Shown here in pieces: positions 56,188 to 64,000 of a DNA stretch of 64,000 nt (within the stretch, counting starts at the first letter, position 1; each line of letters starts with the position of its first letter). The DNA lies in assembly GCA_958295515.1 (NCBI GenBank), contig CATQGW010000003.1, forward strand, positions 124,001 to 188,000, written 5' to 3'. The translations under genes were made by a program, and so were the position numbers. The notes under the pieces were generated by a model. That model was given only the letters and a program-made list of their open reading frames with translations. It was not told where the DNA came from and did not search any database. This DNA is from an uncultured Dehalococcoidia bacterium (GTDB lineage: Bacteria; Chloroflexota; Dehalococcoidia; Bin125).

Positions 56188-57341
56188 CCAGCGCCGACGA
56201 CACCCGCAGCGCCCTTTCGGGGACGATTGAGACGCTGGCCGGCGACGGCTCCGAGCCGGTCGTGGTCAACCTCGGTCCGCAGCACCCCTCGACGCACGGC
56301 GTCTTCCGGCTGAAGGTCACGCTGGACGGGGAGATCGTGCAGGACGCGGAGATGCGGATCGGCTACCTGCACCGCTCGATGGAGAAGCTCGCCGAAGAGC
56401 GCACCTACACGCAGAACATCCCCTTCACCGACCGGATCGACTACCTCGCGGCGATGTCCAACAACCTCGCCTACTGCCTCGCCGCCGAAGAGTTGCTGGG
56501 CGTGGAAGTGCCGCCGCGGGGGCAGGCGATCCGGGTGCTCTTCGCGGAGTTGCAGCGGGTCGCGTCGCACGCGATGGCGAACGGCACGTTCATCAACGAC
56601 TGCGGCGCGTGGCACACGCCGCTGTTCTACATGTTCCGCGACCGCGAGCGGGTGCTGGATATGTTCGAGATGACCTGCGGGGCGCGGCTGACGACCAACT
56701 ACATGCGGATCGGGGGGGTGGCGTTCGATCTGCCCGACGAGCTGCTGCCCACGCTGCGCAGCTTCCTCGACGACATGCCGGATCGGATCGCGAGCTACGA
56801 AGACCTGCTGATGGAGAACGAGATTCTGCACGCGCGGGCGCGCGGGATCGGCGTGATCTCGCCGGAGATGGCGATCAACTCCTCGCTCAGCGGTCCCATC
56901 CTGCGCGCCACCGGGGTGCCCTGGGATCTGCGCAAGGCGAACCCCTACTGCGGCTACGAGAACTACGAATTCGACATCCCGGTCGGCGAGCAGGGCGACT
57001 GCTTCGACCGCTTCCTGGTGCGGATGGCGGAGGTCAAGCAGAGCCTGCGCATTCTCAATCAGCTGATCGACAACATTCCCGACGGTCCCTGGCTGGCGGA
57101 TGTGCCGCTGCACGCGCGGCCGCCGGAAGGCGAGGCTTACGCGCGGGTCGAATCGCCGCGCGGCGAGCTTGGCTTCTATCTGGTCAGCGACGGCAGCCCC
57201 GCGCCCTACCGCTTCCACTGCCGCCCGCCCAGCCTGATTAACCTGTCGGCGCTGAAGGAGATGTCGATCGGCGGCACGCTGGCGGATGCGATCGTGACGC
57301 TGGGTTCGATTGACATCGTGGTGGGGGAGATCGACCGATGA
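56184..57341 (+). CDS. nuoD: NADH:quinone oxidoreductase subunit D (49-kDa type)
   Basis: A 385-residue quinone-site subunit. PQHPSTHGVFRLKVTLDGE carries the His of the quinone pocket, and GYLHRSMEKLAEERTYTQNIPFTDRIDYLAAMSNNLAYCLAAEELLGVEVPPRGQAIRV and the C-terminal IGGTLADAIVTLGSIDIVVGEIDR are typical; normal NuoD ends with a conserved Asp-Arg as here. Overlaps both neighbours by 4 bases. Confidence 0.96.
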   Translation: MTSADDTRSALSGTIETLAGDGSEPVVVNLGPQHPSTHGVFRLKVTLDGEIVQDAEMRIGYLHRSMEKLAEERTYTQNIPFTDRIDYLAAMSNNLAYCLAAEELLGVEVPPRGQAIRVLFAELQRVASHAMANGTFINDCGAWHTPLFYMFRDRERVLDMFEMTCGARLTTNYMRIGGVAFDLPDELLPTLRSFLDDMPDRIASYEDLLMENEILHARARGIGVISPEMAINSSLSGPILRATGVPWDLRKANPYCGYENYEFDIPVGEQGDCFDRFLVRMAEVKQSLRILNQLIDNIPDGPWLADVPLHARPPEGEAYARVESPRGELGFYLVSDGSPAPYRFHCRPPSLINLSALKEMSIGGTLADAIVTLGSIDIVVGEIDR

Positions 57342-58621
57342 GCGGCTTTGATCTCGCTGTGGTGTTGGGCGCGTGGTACGACTTCCGCGACCTGAACAAC
57401 CTCTCGCGGTTGATCACGGAGTGGATCGCCGACTGGGGTCCCGACTGGTTGTCCTCGATTGTGACCGGGCTGCTGGGCTCGTTGGGCATTCTGGCGGTGA
57501 TCGGGCCGACGCTGTTGGTGCTGATCTGGGTTGAGCGCAAGGTGATCGCGCGCTTCCAGCAGCGCTACGGACCGAATCGCGTCGGGCCCAAGGGGCTGCT
57601 CCAGCCGGTCGCGGACGCGATCAAGCTGATCCTCAAGGAGCAGCTCGCGCCGCGCGCGGCGGACAAGCTGATCTTCTTCCTGCCACCGGTGCTGATCTTC
57701 GTGCCGGGTTTGCTGATCTGGGGCGTGCTGCCGTTCGGACCGCGGATGTCGGTCGCCGACCTCAACGTCGGCGTGCTCTTCCTGCTGGCGGTGTCGGGCA
57801 CCGGGGTGCTGGTGCTGTTCATGGCGGGCTGGTCGTCAAACAACAAATACGCGCTGTTCGGCGCGATGCGCGCCGTCGCAATGTCGATCTCCTACGAGGT
57901 GCCGATGGTGCTGGCGCTGCTGACGCTGGTGGTTTTCAGCGGCACGATGAGCGTCAACGGGATCGTGGAGTGGCAGCAGCAGGAGGATGTGATTTTCATC
58001 CTGCTCTTCCCGCTCTCGGCGATCGCCTTCTTCTTTGCGGCGTCGGCCGAGCTGAACCGCACGCCGGCGGACATCTCGGAGGCGGAATCGGAGATCGTGG
58101 CGGGCTACCACACCGAGTACTCGGGCATGCGTTTCGGGCTCTTCTACGCGGTGGAGCTGGGCAACACGCTGGTCATTTCGGCGTTTATCGCCACCTTCTT
58201 CCTCGGCGGCTGGTGGCTGTGGGGGCTGGATCAGTGGGTGCCGAGCTGGATCATCCTGCTGGCCAAGACGGGCGCGGTGTACTTCCTGCTGATCTGGACG
58301 CGCGGGACGCTGCCGCGCCTGCGGATCGACCAGCTGATGAGCTTCTGCTGGAAGGCGTTGGTGCCGGCGACGCTGATCTTCGTGGCGGTCGCGGCGGTCG
58401 AACGGACGCTGTTGGTCACGCAGGGCTGGGACACGACGATTGCGCTGCCGATCATGGCGGTGATCAACATCGCGCTGACGCTGGGCGCGGTGATGCTCTT
58501 CGCGCGGTTGGCGCGTTCGGAGCGGCTGCGCCGCCCCGCGCGCACCACGCTGGTGCGCGATCGGGTCGGCGGGCTGGCGGCGGCGCGGGAAGTCGCGTCG
58601 CAGGCCGGGGGCGGGGATTAG
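57338..58621 (+). CDS. nuoH: NADH:quinone oxidoreductase subunit H
   Basis: A 427-residue membrane subunit forming part of the quinone channel. Helices follow IGPTLLVLIWVERKVIARFQQRYGPNRVGPKGLLQPVADAIKLILKE, with FFFAASAELNRTPADISEAESEIVAGYHTEYSGMRFGLFYAVELGNTL and WTRGTLPRLRIDQLMSFCWKALVPATL. It is longer than the E. coli protein because of a helical C-terminal extension of about 60 residues. nuoI, which usually follows, is absent; nuoJ starts after 6 bases. Confidence 0.96.
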   Translation: MSGFDLAVVLGAWYDFRDLNNLSRLITEWIADWGPDWLSSIVTGLLGSLGILAVIGPTLLVLIWVERKVIARFQQRYGPNRVGPKGLLQPVADAIKLILKEQLAPRAADKLIFFLPPVLIFVPGLLIWGVLPFGPRMSVADLNVGVLFLLAVSGTGVLVLFMAGWSSNNKYALFGAMRAVAMSISYEVPMVLALLTLVVFSGTMSVNGIVEWQQQEDVIFILLFPLSAIAFFFAASAELNRTPADISEAESEIVAGYHTEYSGMRFGLFYAVELGNTLVISAFIATFFLGGWWLWGLDQWVPSWIILLAKTGAVYFLLIWTRGTLPRLRIDQLMSFCWKALVPATLIFVAVAAVERTLLVTQGWDTTIALPIMAVINIALTLGAVMLFARLARSERLRRPARTTLVRDRVGGLAAAREVASQAGGGD

Positions 58622-58627
58622 CGCCAC

Positions 58628-59254
58628 ATGAGCAGCTTCGGCTTCCACCTGGCGTTTTGGCTGCTGGCCGCGATGACGGTGGGCGGCGCGTCGATGATCA
58701 TCGTCAGCCGCAACCTGATTCACGCGGTGATCTATCTGGTGATCTCGATGCTGGGGGTGGCCGGGCTGTATCTCACGCTGTCGGCCGATTTCATCGCGGT
58801 GGTGCAGGTGCTGATCTATGTGGGGGCGATTTCGGTGCTGATGCTGTTCGCGATCATGCTGACGCCGCGGGCGGAGCGGAACAACACGGAGACCTCGCTC
58901 AAACTGCCGGCGGCGGCGGTGATGGTGCTGATCCTGACGGCGACCGTGTTCGTGGCGCTGGACACCGATTGGGGCGCGGTGCGGCAGGCGGCGCTGGCGG
59001 ACCAGGCGCGGCTGATTGGGCAGAGCCTGATCCGCGAGTACGTGCTGCCCTTCGAGATCGGCGCGGTGCTGCTGACGGCGGCGCTGGTGGGGGCGATCGC
59101 GCTGGCGCGGCACGACGACGAGGACGCGGCGATTCATGCGCAGAGCTTGCAGGCCGAGGCCGACGGCACGGCTGAGGATGTGGCGTTGCTGACCGATCCG
59201 CCGTTGGTCGAGGTGGAGGCGGACGCCGGCGCCGGTGAGGACGGCGGCTCATGA
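58628..59254 (+). CDS. nuoJ: NADH:quinone oxidoreductase subunit J
   Basis: A 208-residue membrane subunit with five helices and the signature VISMLGVAGLYLTLSADFIAVVQVLIYVGAISVLMLFAIMLTPR. The C-terminus is an acidic tail (LVEVEADAGAGEDGGS). Start ATG 58628; stop overlaps nuoK by 4 bases. The preceding space of 6 bases from nuoH leaves no room for nuoI. Confidence 0.95.
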   Translation: MSSFGFHLAFWLLAAMTVGGASMIIVSRNLIHAVIYLVISMLGVAGLYLTLSADFIAVVQVLIYVGAISVLMLFAIMLTPRAERNNTETSLKLPAAAVMVLILTATVFVALDTDWGAVRQAALADQARLIGQSLIREYVLPFEIGAVLLTAALVGAIALARHDDEDAAIHAQSLQAEADGTAEDVALLTDPPLVEVEADAGAGEDGGS

Positions 59255-59565
59255 TCATCGGACTCGAGGAATACCTGGCGCTCGGGGCGCTGCTGTTCAG
59301 TCTGGGCTTCTACATCGCGCTGTCGAAGAAGAACGCGGTGGGGGTGCTGATGGGCGTGGAGCTGATGCTCAACGCGGTGAATCTGACGCTGATCGCGTTC
59401 AGCCGCTTCTCGACCAGCGATATCACGCTCTCGACGCAGGTCTTCGTGATCTTCATCATCGCCGTGGCCGCGGCCGAAGTGGCGGTGGGGCTGGCGCTGA
59501 TTCTCGTGGTGTACCGCAACCGCCAGACGATCAATGTTGATCGCACGACGCTGTTGAAGGGCTGA
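59251..59565 (+). CDS. nuoK: NADH:quinone oxidoreductase subunit K
   Basis: A 104-residue three-helix subunit homologous to MrpC. The sequence EEYLALGALLFSLGFYIALSKKNAVGVLMGVELMLNAVNLTLIAFSRF holds the proton-path Glu in GVELMLNAVNLTL, and the second conserved Glu is in AAAEVAVGLALILVVYR. Overlaps nuoJ by 4 bases; four bases separate its stop from the small extra gene. Confidence 0.95.
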   Translation: MIIGLEEYLALGALLFSLGFYIALSKKNAVGVLMGVELMLNAVNLTLIAFSRFSTSDITLSTQVFVIFIIAVAAAEVAVGLALILVVYRNRQTINVDRTTLLKG

Positions 59566-59569
59566 GCGG

Positions 59570-59764
59570 ATGTGGGCTGAGTTTCTCCGCGCGCCGAACC
59601 GCTACATCGCGGAAACCTGGCGTGAGCTGCTGTTCGCCGAGGGCGTCTCGGTGCGGCTGATCCCCGATCCGGAGCGCGCCGCCGAGGGCGATTTCGCGCC
59701 GGTACTGCTCTACGTGCCGGACTCCAAGACGCACGTTGCGCGTGAAATCCTGCGGAAGGTGTAG
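59570..59764 (+). CDS. Small DUF2007-like protein inside the nuo operon
   Basis: A 64-residue soluble protein placed between nuoK and nuoL, where complex I operons normally have nothing. Sequence pattern RELLFAEGVSVRLIPDPE, a strand with APVLLYVPDSKTHVAREILRKV is like the small DUF2007/PII-type 'signal-transducing' domain (alpha-beta-beta-alpha). The spacing (4 bases from nuoK, 5 from nuoL) implies co-transcription and likely translation in stoichiometry. It may be an assembly or regulatory factor of the complex. Match is by eye. Confidence 0.7.
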   Translation: MWAEFLRAPNRYIAETWRELLFAEGVSVRLIPDPERAAEGDFAPVLLYVPDSKTHVAREILRKV

Positions 59765-59769
59765 CGGTC

Positions 59770-61764
59770 GTGCCCGAAACCGTCTTCTGGGTGATTCTGC
59801 TGCTGCCGCTGACCGCGTTCGTGGTGGCCGGCTGGTTCGCGCTCAATCCGCGGCTGCCGCGCTCGGTGCCGGAGTGGGATCCGGCCTATCCGCGCTCGTG
59901 GAAGCCGATCGCGGACCTGTTCTGCGGGCCGCGGCTGGCTTCGACGCCGCTGATCATCGCGCTGTTCGTCGCCTTCCTGCTCTCCGTTTGGGCGCTGATT
60001 GAGACGATCGGGGTGGACGGGACGCCGCTGGGCTATGCCCCGCACACGTTGTTCACGGCCGGACCGCTCAATGTCGAGTTGGGCATCCGCTTCGACGGTC
60101 TGACGGCGGTGATGCTGGTCGTGGTGACCGGCGTCTCGCTGTTGGTGCAGATCTATTCGACGGGGTACATGGACGGCGATCACGGCTACCGCCGCTACTT
60201 CATGTACATGGCGCTGTTCACGACCTCGATGCTCGGTCTGGTGCTGGCCGACAACCTGCTGATGTTGTTCGTTTTCTGGGAGCTGGTCGGCGCGACTTCC
60301 TACTTCCTGATCGGTTTCTGGTTCCACAAGCCCTCCGCGGCGGCGGCGGCGAAGAAGGCGTTCCTGGTCACGCGCCTGGGCGACCTGGGGATGCTGGCTG
60401 CGCTGGTCCTGATCTGGGACTCGGCCGGCACGCTCAACATTGCTGAGATCAATGCCGGCGCGGAGCTGCTGATCATCAACGGGATGATGATCGGCCAATC
60501 GGTGATCACGCTGTTCGGGCTGGGGCTGATCGCGGGCGCGATCGGCAAGAGCGCGCAGTTCCCGCTGCACATCTGGCTGCCCGACGCGATGGAGGGGCCG
60601 ACGCCGGTTTCGGCGCTGGTGCATTCCGCCACGATGGTCGCGGCCGGCGTCTACCTGCTGGCCCGCTTCTTCCCGGTGATCGACGCTTCGACCACGGCGA
60701 GCGACGTGATCGCCTGGATTGGCGCGGGCACCGCCTTCGGCGCGGCGATCCTGGCGCTGGTGCAGACCGATATCAAGCGGGTGCTGGCTTACTCGACGAT
60801 CTCGCAGCTGGCCTACATGATGTTCGCGATCGGGGTCGGCGGCTACGCGGCGGCGGTCTTCCACCTGATGACGCACGCCTTCTTCAAGGCGCTGCTCTTT
60901 CTCGGCTCCGGCTCGGTTAACCACTCGACCAACACGTTCGATATGCGCAAAATGGGCGGGCTGCGGATGATGATGCCGATCACCTTCATCACCTTCGGGA
61001 TCGGCACGCTCTCGCTGGCCGGGATCATTCCCTTCTCGGGCTTCTGGTCCAAGGACGAAATCCTGATTGAGGCCTGGGGGCAGAACAAGGGCGTCTTCGT
61101 GCTCGGGCTGCTGGCCGCCGGACTGACTGCGGCGTACATGGTGCGCGCGGTCTATATGACCTTCCTGGGTAAGTACCGCGGCGGCGAGGAGCCGGAGCCG
61201 GACGGGCACGGGGGCGATCCGGCGCATCCGCATGAGTCGCCGCGCAGCATGACCACGCCGCTGATCATCCTTGCGGTGCTGGCGGTGGTTACGGGCTTCC
61301 TGACCTTCGGCGGGGAGTTCCAGACCTGGGTCTACGGCGCGCTGCCGCATCCGCACGAGGGCAAGTTCCACTGGAACACGGGCATTGCGCTGGGCTCGCT
61401 GGCGCTGGCGCTGGCCAGCGGCGGCGCGGCCTGGGTGTTTATGCATCACCGCGAGCGTGTTTCGCAGCTGGGGCTCGGCAACATCTGGCCGCTGCCCGAG
61501 GCGCGCGCTTTCGCCGAGCGGCTCTTCTACCTCGATGAGCTGGGCGAAAACCTGCTGACGCGCCAAGTCTTCTACCGCGGCATCGCCCGCGCTGCGCACG
61601 AGTTTGATGCGCGGATCGTGGACGGCGTGGTCAACGGCGTGTGGCGCGAAACGCTGGCGGCTTCGCGGCTCGCGCCAATCGTGCAGAACGGTTGGGTGCA
61701 GGTCGGCACCATGGCAATCGGGATCGGCGGCGTGGTCATCTGGGCCGCCGTCGTGCTGTTCTAA
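59770..61764 (+). CDS. nuoL: NADH:quinone oxidoreductase subunit L
   Basis: A 664-residue antiporter-like proton pumping subunit. Features: YRRYFMYMALFTTSMLGLVLADNLLMLFVFWELVGATSYFLIGFWF (Glu in FWELVG), GKSAQFPLHIWLPDAMEGPTPVSALVHSATMVAAGVYLLAR (Lys and HSATMV), VLAYSTISQLAYMMFAIGVGGYAAAVFHLMTHAFFKALLFLGSGSV, and the C-terminal lateral helix with WVQVGTMAIGIGGVVIWAAVVLF. GTG start at 59770. Confidence 0.97.
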   Translation: MPETVFWVILLLPLTAFVVAGWFALNPRLPRSVPEWDPAYPRSWKPIADLFCGPRLASTPLIIALFVAFLLSVWALIETIGVDGTPLGYAPHTLFTAGPLNVELGIRFDGLTAVMLVVVTGVSLLVQIYSTGYMDGDHGYRRYFMYMALFTTSMLGLVLADNLLMLFVFWELVGATSYFLIGFWFHKPSAAAAAKKAFLVTRLGDLGMLAALVLIWDSAGTLNIAEINAGAELLIINGMMIGQSVITLFGLGLIAGAIGKSAQFPLHIWLPDAMEGPTPVSALVHSATMVAAGVYLLARFFPVIDASTTASDVIAWIGAGTAFGAAILALVQTDIKRVLAYSTISQLAYMMFAIGVGGYAAAVFHLMTHAFFKALLFLGSGSVNHSTNTFDMRKMGGLRMMMPITFITFGIGTLSLAGIIPFSGFWSKDEILIEAWGQNKGVFVLGLLAAGLTAAYMVRAVYMTFLGKYRGGEEPEPDGHGGDPAHPHESPRSMTTPLIILAVLAVVTGFLTFGGEFQTWVYGALPHPHEGKFHWNTGIALGSLALALASGGAAWVFMHHRERVSQLGLGNIWPLPEARAFAERLFYLDELGENLLTRQVFYRGIARAAHEFDARIVDGVVNGVWRETLAASRLAPIVQNGWVQVGTMAIGIGGVVIWAAVVLF

Positions 61765-61773
61765 GGGAGCGTG

Positions 61774-63327
61774 ATGGACCCCTCCTTCCCCGTCCTCTCG
61801 CTCTTGATTTTCCTGCCGCTGGGCGGCGCGCTGCTGATCGCGCTGCTGCCGGGCAAGCACACGCCGACGCATGCGTTCTGGCAGAACACGCCGGGCACGG
61901 TGCAGCAGCAGGCGCGCTGGATCGCGCTGGGCACCTCGCTCGCGGCGCTGATCATCGCGCTCGTGATGTTCATCATCTTCGACCGCAACGCGGACGGCTT
62001 CCAGTTCGTCGACGAGTTCGCCTGGATTGACGCGCAGTCGCTGGGCTTCAACATCGGCTACGCCTTCGGCGTGGACGGCCTCTCGATGCCGTTGGTGCTG
62101 CTGACCGGCGTGCTCAGCGTGGTCGCCGTGCTCGTCTCCTGGAAGATCGACCTGCGGCCCAAGGAGTACTTCGTCTGGCTGCTGGTGCTCGAGACTTCGG
62201 TGTTGGGTGTCTTCACCGCGCTCGACCTGATCTTCTTCTTCCTCTTCTGGGAGCTCGAGCTGATCCCGATGTTCCTGCTGATCAGCATCTGGGGCAGCGG
62301 CAACCGCAACTACTCGGCGATGAAGTTCGTGCTCTACACGGTGTTCGGCTCGGCGTTCATGCTGGCCGGCTTCCTGGTGCTGGGCTCGGCGGCGGACACG
62401 TTCGATATCCGCGAGCTGCGTGGAGCCGATCTGGGCGCGGCGATTCTGCCGGCGCAGGCGATCTTCTCCTTCATCCTGATCGCCTTCGCGATCAAGCTGC
62501 CCGTCTTCCCGCTGCATACCTGGCTGCCCGACGCGCACACCGACGCACCCACGGCGGTGTCCGTGCTGCTGGCCGGGGTGCTGCTGAAGATGGGCGGCTA
62601 CGGCATCCTGCGGCTGCTCTTCACGCTGATGCCGGAGGTCGGCGCGGACGCCGATCTGGCGCTGGCGATCATCGGCGCGGTTTCGATCGTCTACGGGGCG
62701 ATCGTGACGATCAGACAAACCGATCTCAAACGCCTGATCGCCTATTCATCCGTCTCACATATGGGCTTCGTGCTGCTCGGCGTCTCCGCGCTGGGCGTGA
62801 CGGGGATGAGCGGCGCGGCGCTCCAGCTGGTCACGCACGGCCTGATTACGGGCATGCTGTTCGTGATGGTGGGGCTGATCTACGACCGCACGCACACGCG
62901 GCAGATCGGCGAGATGCGCGGGTTAATCCACTACATGCCGCTGCTCGGCGCGGGGTTAGTGTTCGCCGGCCTGGCGGGGTTGGGGCTGCCCGCGCTGGCG
63001 GGATTTGTGGCTGAGATCACGATCTTCCTCGGCGCGTTCGGGCAGCATGAAGCGCCGGTGCTGGTCTCGATGCTGGGCGTGCTGCTGGCGGCCGGCTACA
63101 TTCTCTGGGCGCTCCAGCGCTCGATCTTCGGCCCGCGCGACGAGAAGTGGGCGGGCCTGACCGACTCGAACCACTGGACGGAGTTCGCGGCGATCGGCGC
63201 GCTGACCGCGCTGATCATCCTGCTCGGCGTCTACCCGCGGCTGGTCATGGATCTGCTGGAGCAGGGCGTGACGCCGATCGTCGAGCAGATTGAGGCGGTC
63301 GCGGCGATGGGCGGAGGAGGCGGCTGA
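61774..63327 (+). CDS. nuoM: NADH:quinone oxidoreductase subunit M
   Basis: A 517-residue antiporter-like subunit. LIFFFLFWELELIPMFLLISIWGS has the key Glu, VFPLHTWLPDAHTDAPTAVSVLLAGVLLKMGGYGILR the proton-path Lys, and TDLKRLIAYSSVSHMGFVLLGVSALGVTGMSGAALQLVTHGLITGMLFVMVGLIYDRTHTRQIG the central helices. ATG 61774 is preferred over GTG 61771 because the GGGAG site is better spaced. The stop overlaps nuoN by one base (TGATG). Confidence 0.97.
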   Translation: MDPSFPVLSLLIFLPLGGALLIALLPGKHTPTHAFWQNTPGTVQQQARWIALGTSLAALIIALVMFIIFDRNADGFQFVDEFAWIDAQSLGFNIGYAFGVDGLSMPLVLLTGVLSVVAVLVSWKIDLRPKEYFVWLLVLETSVLGVFTALDLIFFFLFWELELIPMFLLISIWGSGNRNYSAMKFVLYTVFGSAFMLAGFLVLGSAADTFDIRELRGADLGAAILPAQAIFSFILIAFAIKLPVFPLHTWLPDAHTDAPTAVSVLLAGVLLKMGGYGILRLLFTLMPEVGADADLALAIIGAVSIVYGAIVTIRQTDLKRLIAYSSVSHMGFVLLGVSALGVTGMSGAALQLVTHGLITGMLFVMVGLIYDRTHTRQIGEMRGLIHYMPLLGAGLVFAGLAGLGLPALAGFVAEITIFLGAFGQHEAPVLVSMLGVLLAAGYILWALQRSIFGPRDEKWAGLTDSNHWTEFAAIGALTALIILLGVYPRLVMDLLEQGVTPIVEQIEAVAAMGGGGG

Positions 63328-64000
63328 TGCTCAGCGACGTCAACCTGCTCGGCCCCGAACTGGTCCTGATGGTGGTCGGCGGCTTCCTGCTGATCGCGGA
63401 TCTGTTCATCAAGCATCGCCGCGTGCTGGTCGGTGTGACCGTGGCCGCGCTGCTCGGTTCGCTGGTCTACACCACGGCGCTGCTCTCCGAGGGCTTCGTC
63501 GGTAACGACGCTTTCAACGGCATCCTCGTTTTCGATCACTTCGCGGTCTTCTTCCAGGTGCTGCTGATTGGGGCGGCGCTGGCGGCGGTGCTCGTTTCGC
63601 AGCCCACGCTGGCGCGGCTGCCGTCGCGTCGCGGCGAATATCTGGCGCTGATCCTGTTCAGCACTGCCGGCCTTCAGCTGCTGGCGGGGACGCGCGACCT
63701 GATCGGCATCTTCATCGCGCTGGAGCTGACCTCGATCGCGCAGTACGTGCTGGTCGGTTTCCATAAGGACCGTTGGGGCAGCGAGGCGGGGCTGAAGTAC
63801 CTGCTGACCGGCGCGATCGCCTCCGCCGTGCTGCTCTATGGGATGGCGATTCTGCTGGGGCTGACCGGCTCGACCAACCTCGCCGATATCTCGCGCTACA
63901 TCGCGCTGGAGGGTGCGGGGCGGGAGGAGGCGCTGGTGCTGGCGGCGGTGTTCCTGATCGTCGGGTTCGGCTTCAAGGCGGCCGTTGCGCCGTTCCAGAT
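63327..64000 (+). CDS. nuoN: NADH:quinone oxidoreductase subunit N (5' part; runs off window)
   Basis: The first 224 codons of NuoN. Helical segments and the motif RDLIGIFIALELTSIAQYVLVGFHKDRWGSEAGLKYLLTGAIASAVLLYGMAILLGLTGSTNLADIS are typical, with the ALEL Glu. The fragment ends at VGFGFKAAVAPFQ, a family hallmark. It starts one base into the nuoM stop codon. The genes beyond it cannot be seen; whether nuoB, nuoI or nuoE-G follow there is unknown. Confidence 0.95.
   Translation, partial: MLSDVNLLGPELVLMVVGGFLLIADLFIKHRRVLVGVTVAALLGSLVYTTALLSEGFVGNDAFNGILVFDHFAVFFQVLLIGAALAAVLVSQPTLARLPSRRGEYLALILFSTAGLQLLAGTRDLIGIFIALELTSIAQYVLVGFHKDRWGSEAGLKYLLTGAIASAVLLYGMAILLGLTGSTNLADISRYIALEGAGREEALVLAAVFLIVGFGFKAAVAPFQ

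Noticed and set aside
59710-62718. 1002-codon minus-strand frame
   Set aside because: Shadow of nuoL and nuoM; Gln/Arg/His-rich low complexity.

Overview
This is a high-GC chromosomal fragment from a free-living heterotrophic bacterium. Gene content points to Chloroflexota, plausibly a SAR202-like or other Dehalococcoidia-related lineage. Hints are a cdaA-cdaR-der-plsY-gpsA block, comEA-comEC, luciferase-like (LLM) oxidoreductases, CaiB/BaiF transferases, phytanoyl-CoA dioxygenase and a split complex I locus. The lineage is an inference; no rRNA lies in the window. Genes use the standard code, with GTG starts common and ATGA/TGATG overlaps frequent. One gene reads through UGA as selenocysteine.

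Layout. 1-5.1 kb: 5' part of a copper amine oxidase, a small membrane protein, an HNH endonuclease and lower-GC hypotheticals (a possible winged-helix protein and a degenerate PD-(D/E)XK-like protein). 5.2-20.3 kb: catabolic and accessory genes (thiolase, amidohydrolase, MFS exporter, class III aminotransferase, acyl-CoA dehydrogenase-like flavoenzyme, double CaiB/BaiF protein, carboxymuconolactone decarboxylase-like protein, phytanoyl-CoA dioxygenase). 20.3-24.7 kb: four consecutive EamA/DMT transporters. 24.8-28.8 kb: Asp-box propeller plus MoaD-like protein, VOC, RidA, LLM oxidoreductase and a SelW/Rdx-type thioredoxin-fold protein. 28.8-32.0 kb: secreted HExxH protein, then the UGSC selenoprotein with its SECIS hairpin and a translationally coupled partner. 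32.1-39.6 kb: nucleoside hydrolase, second LLM protein, PNPOx-like protein, TolB-like propeller, Nudix, serS, methyltransferase, NIPSNAP-like protein. 39.6-41.9 kb: tRNA-Ser(UGA), a retropepsin-like/small protein pair, Zn-alcohol dehydrogenase and tRNA-Leu(UAA). 42-53 kb: core genes comEC-comEA, argF, cdaA, cdaR (frameshifted), der, plsY, gpsA, HEAT-repeat protein, Nudix, GNAT. 53.2-55.0 kb: paired hot-dog dehydratases and a PHP phosphoesterase. 55.1 kb to the end: complex I operon nuoA-C-D-H-J-K-(small ORF)-L-M-N.

The first 28 kb are studded with two families of palindromic intergenic repeats. Family A has a TTCCCGC/GCGGGAA stem and family B an ATACCCGC/GCGGGTAT stem. They often occur as ordered A-then-B pairs downstream of genes. 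They nearly vanish in the core-gene half, so the window joins a repeat-rich accessory region to a conserved region.

The most notable items are the UGA-encoded UGSC selenoprotein operon, the complex I operon lacking nuoB, nuoE-G and nuoI but carrying an extra small gene between nuoK and nuoL, the A-B repeat system (including a tandem array and a repeat-like sequence forming the C-terminus of a MoaD-like protein), the fused CaiB/BaiF protein with one apparently dead half, and two single-base frameshifts, one in cdaR.
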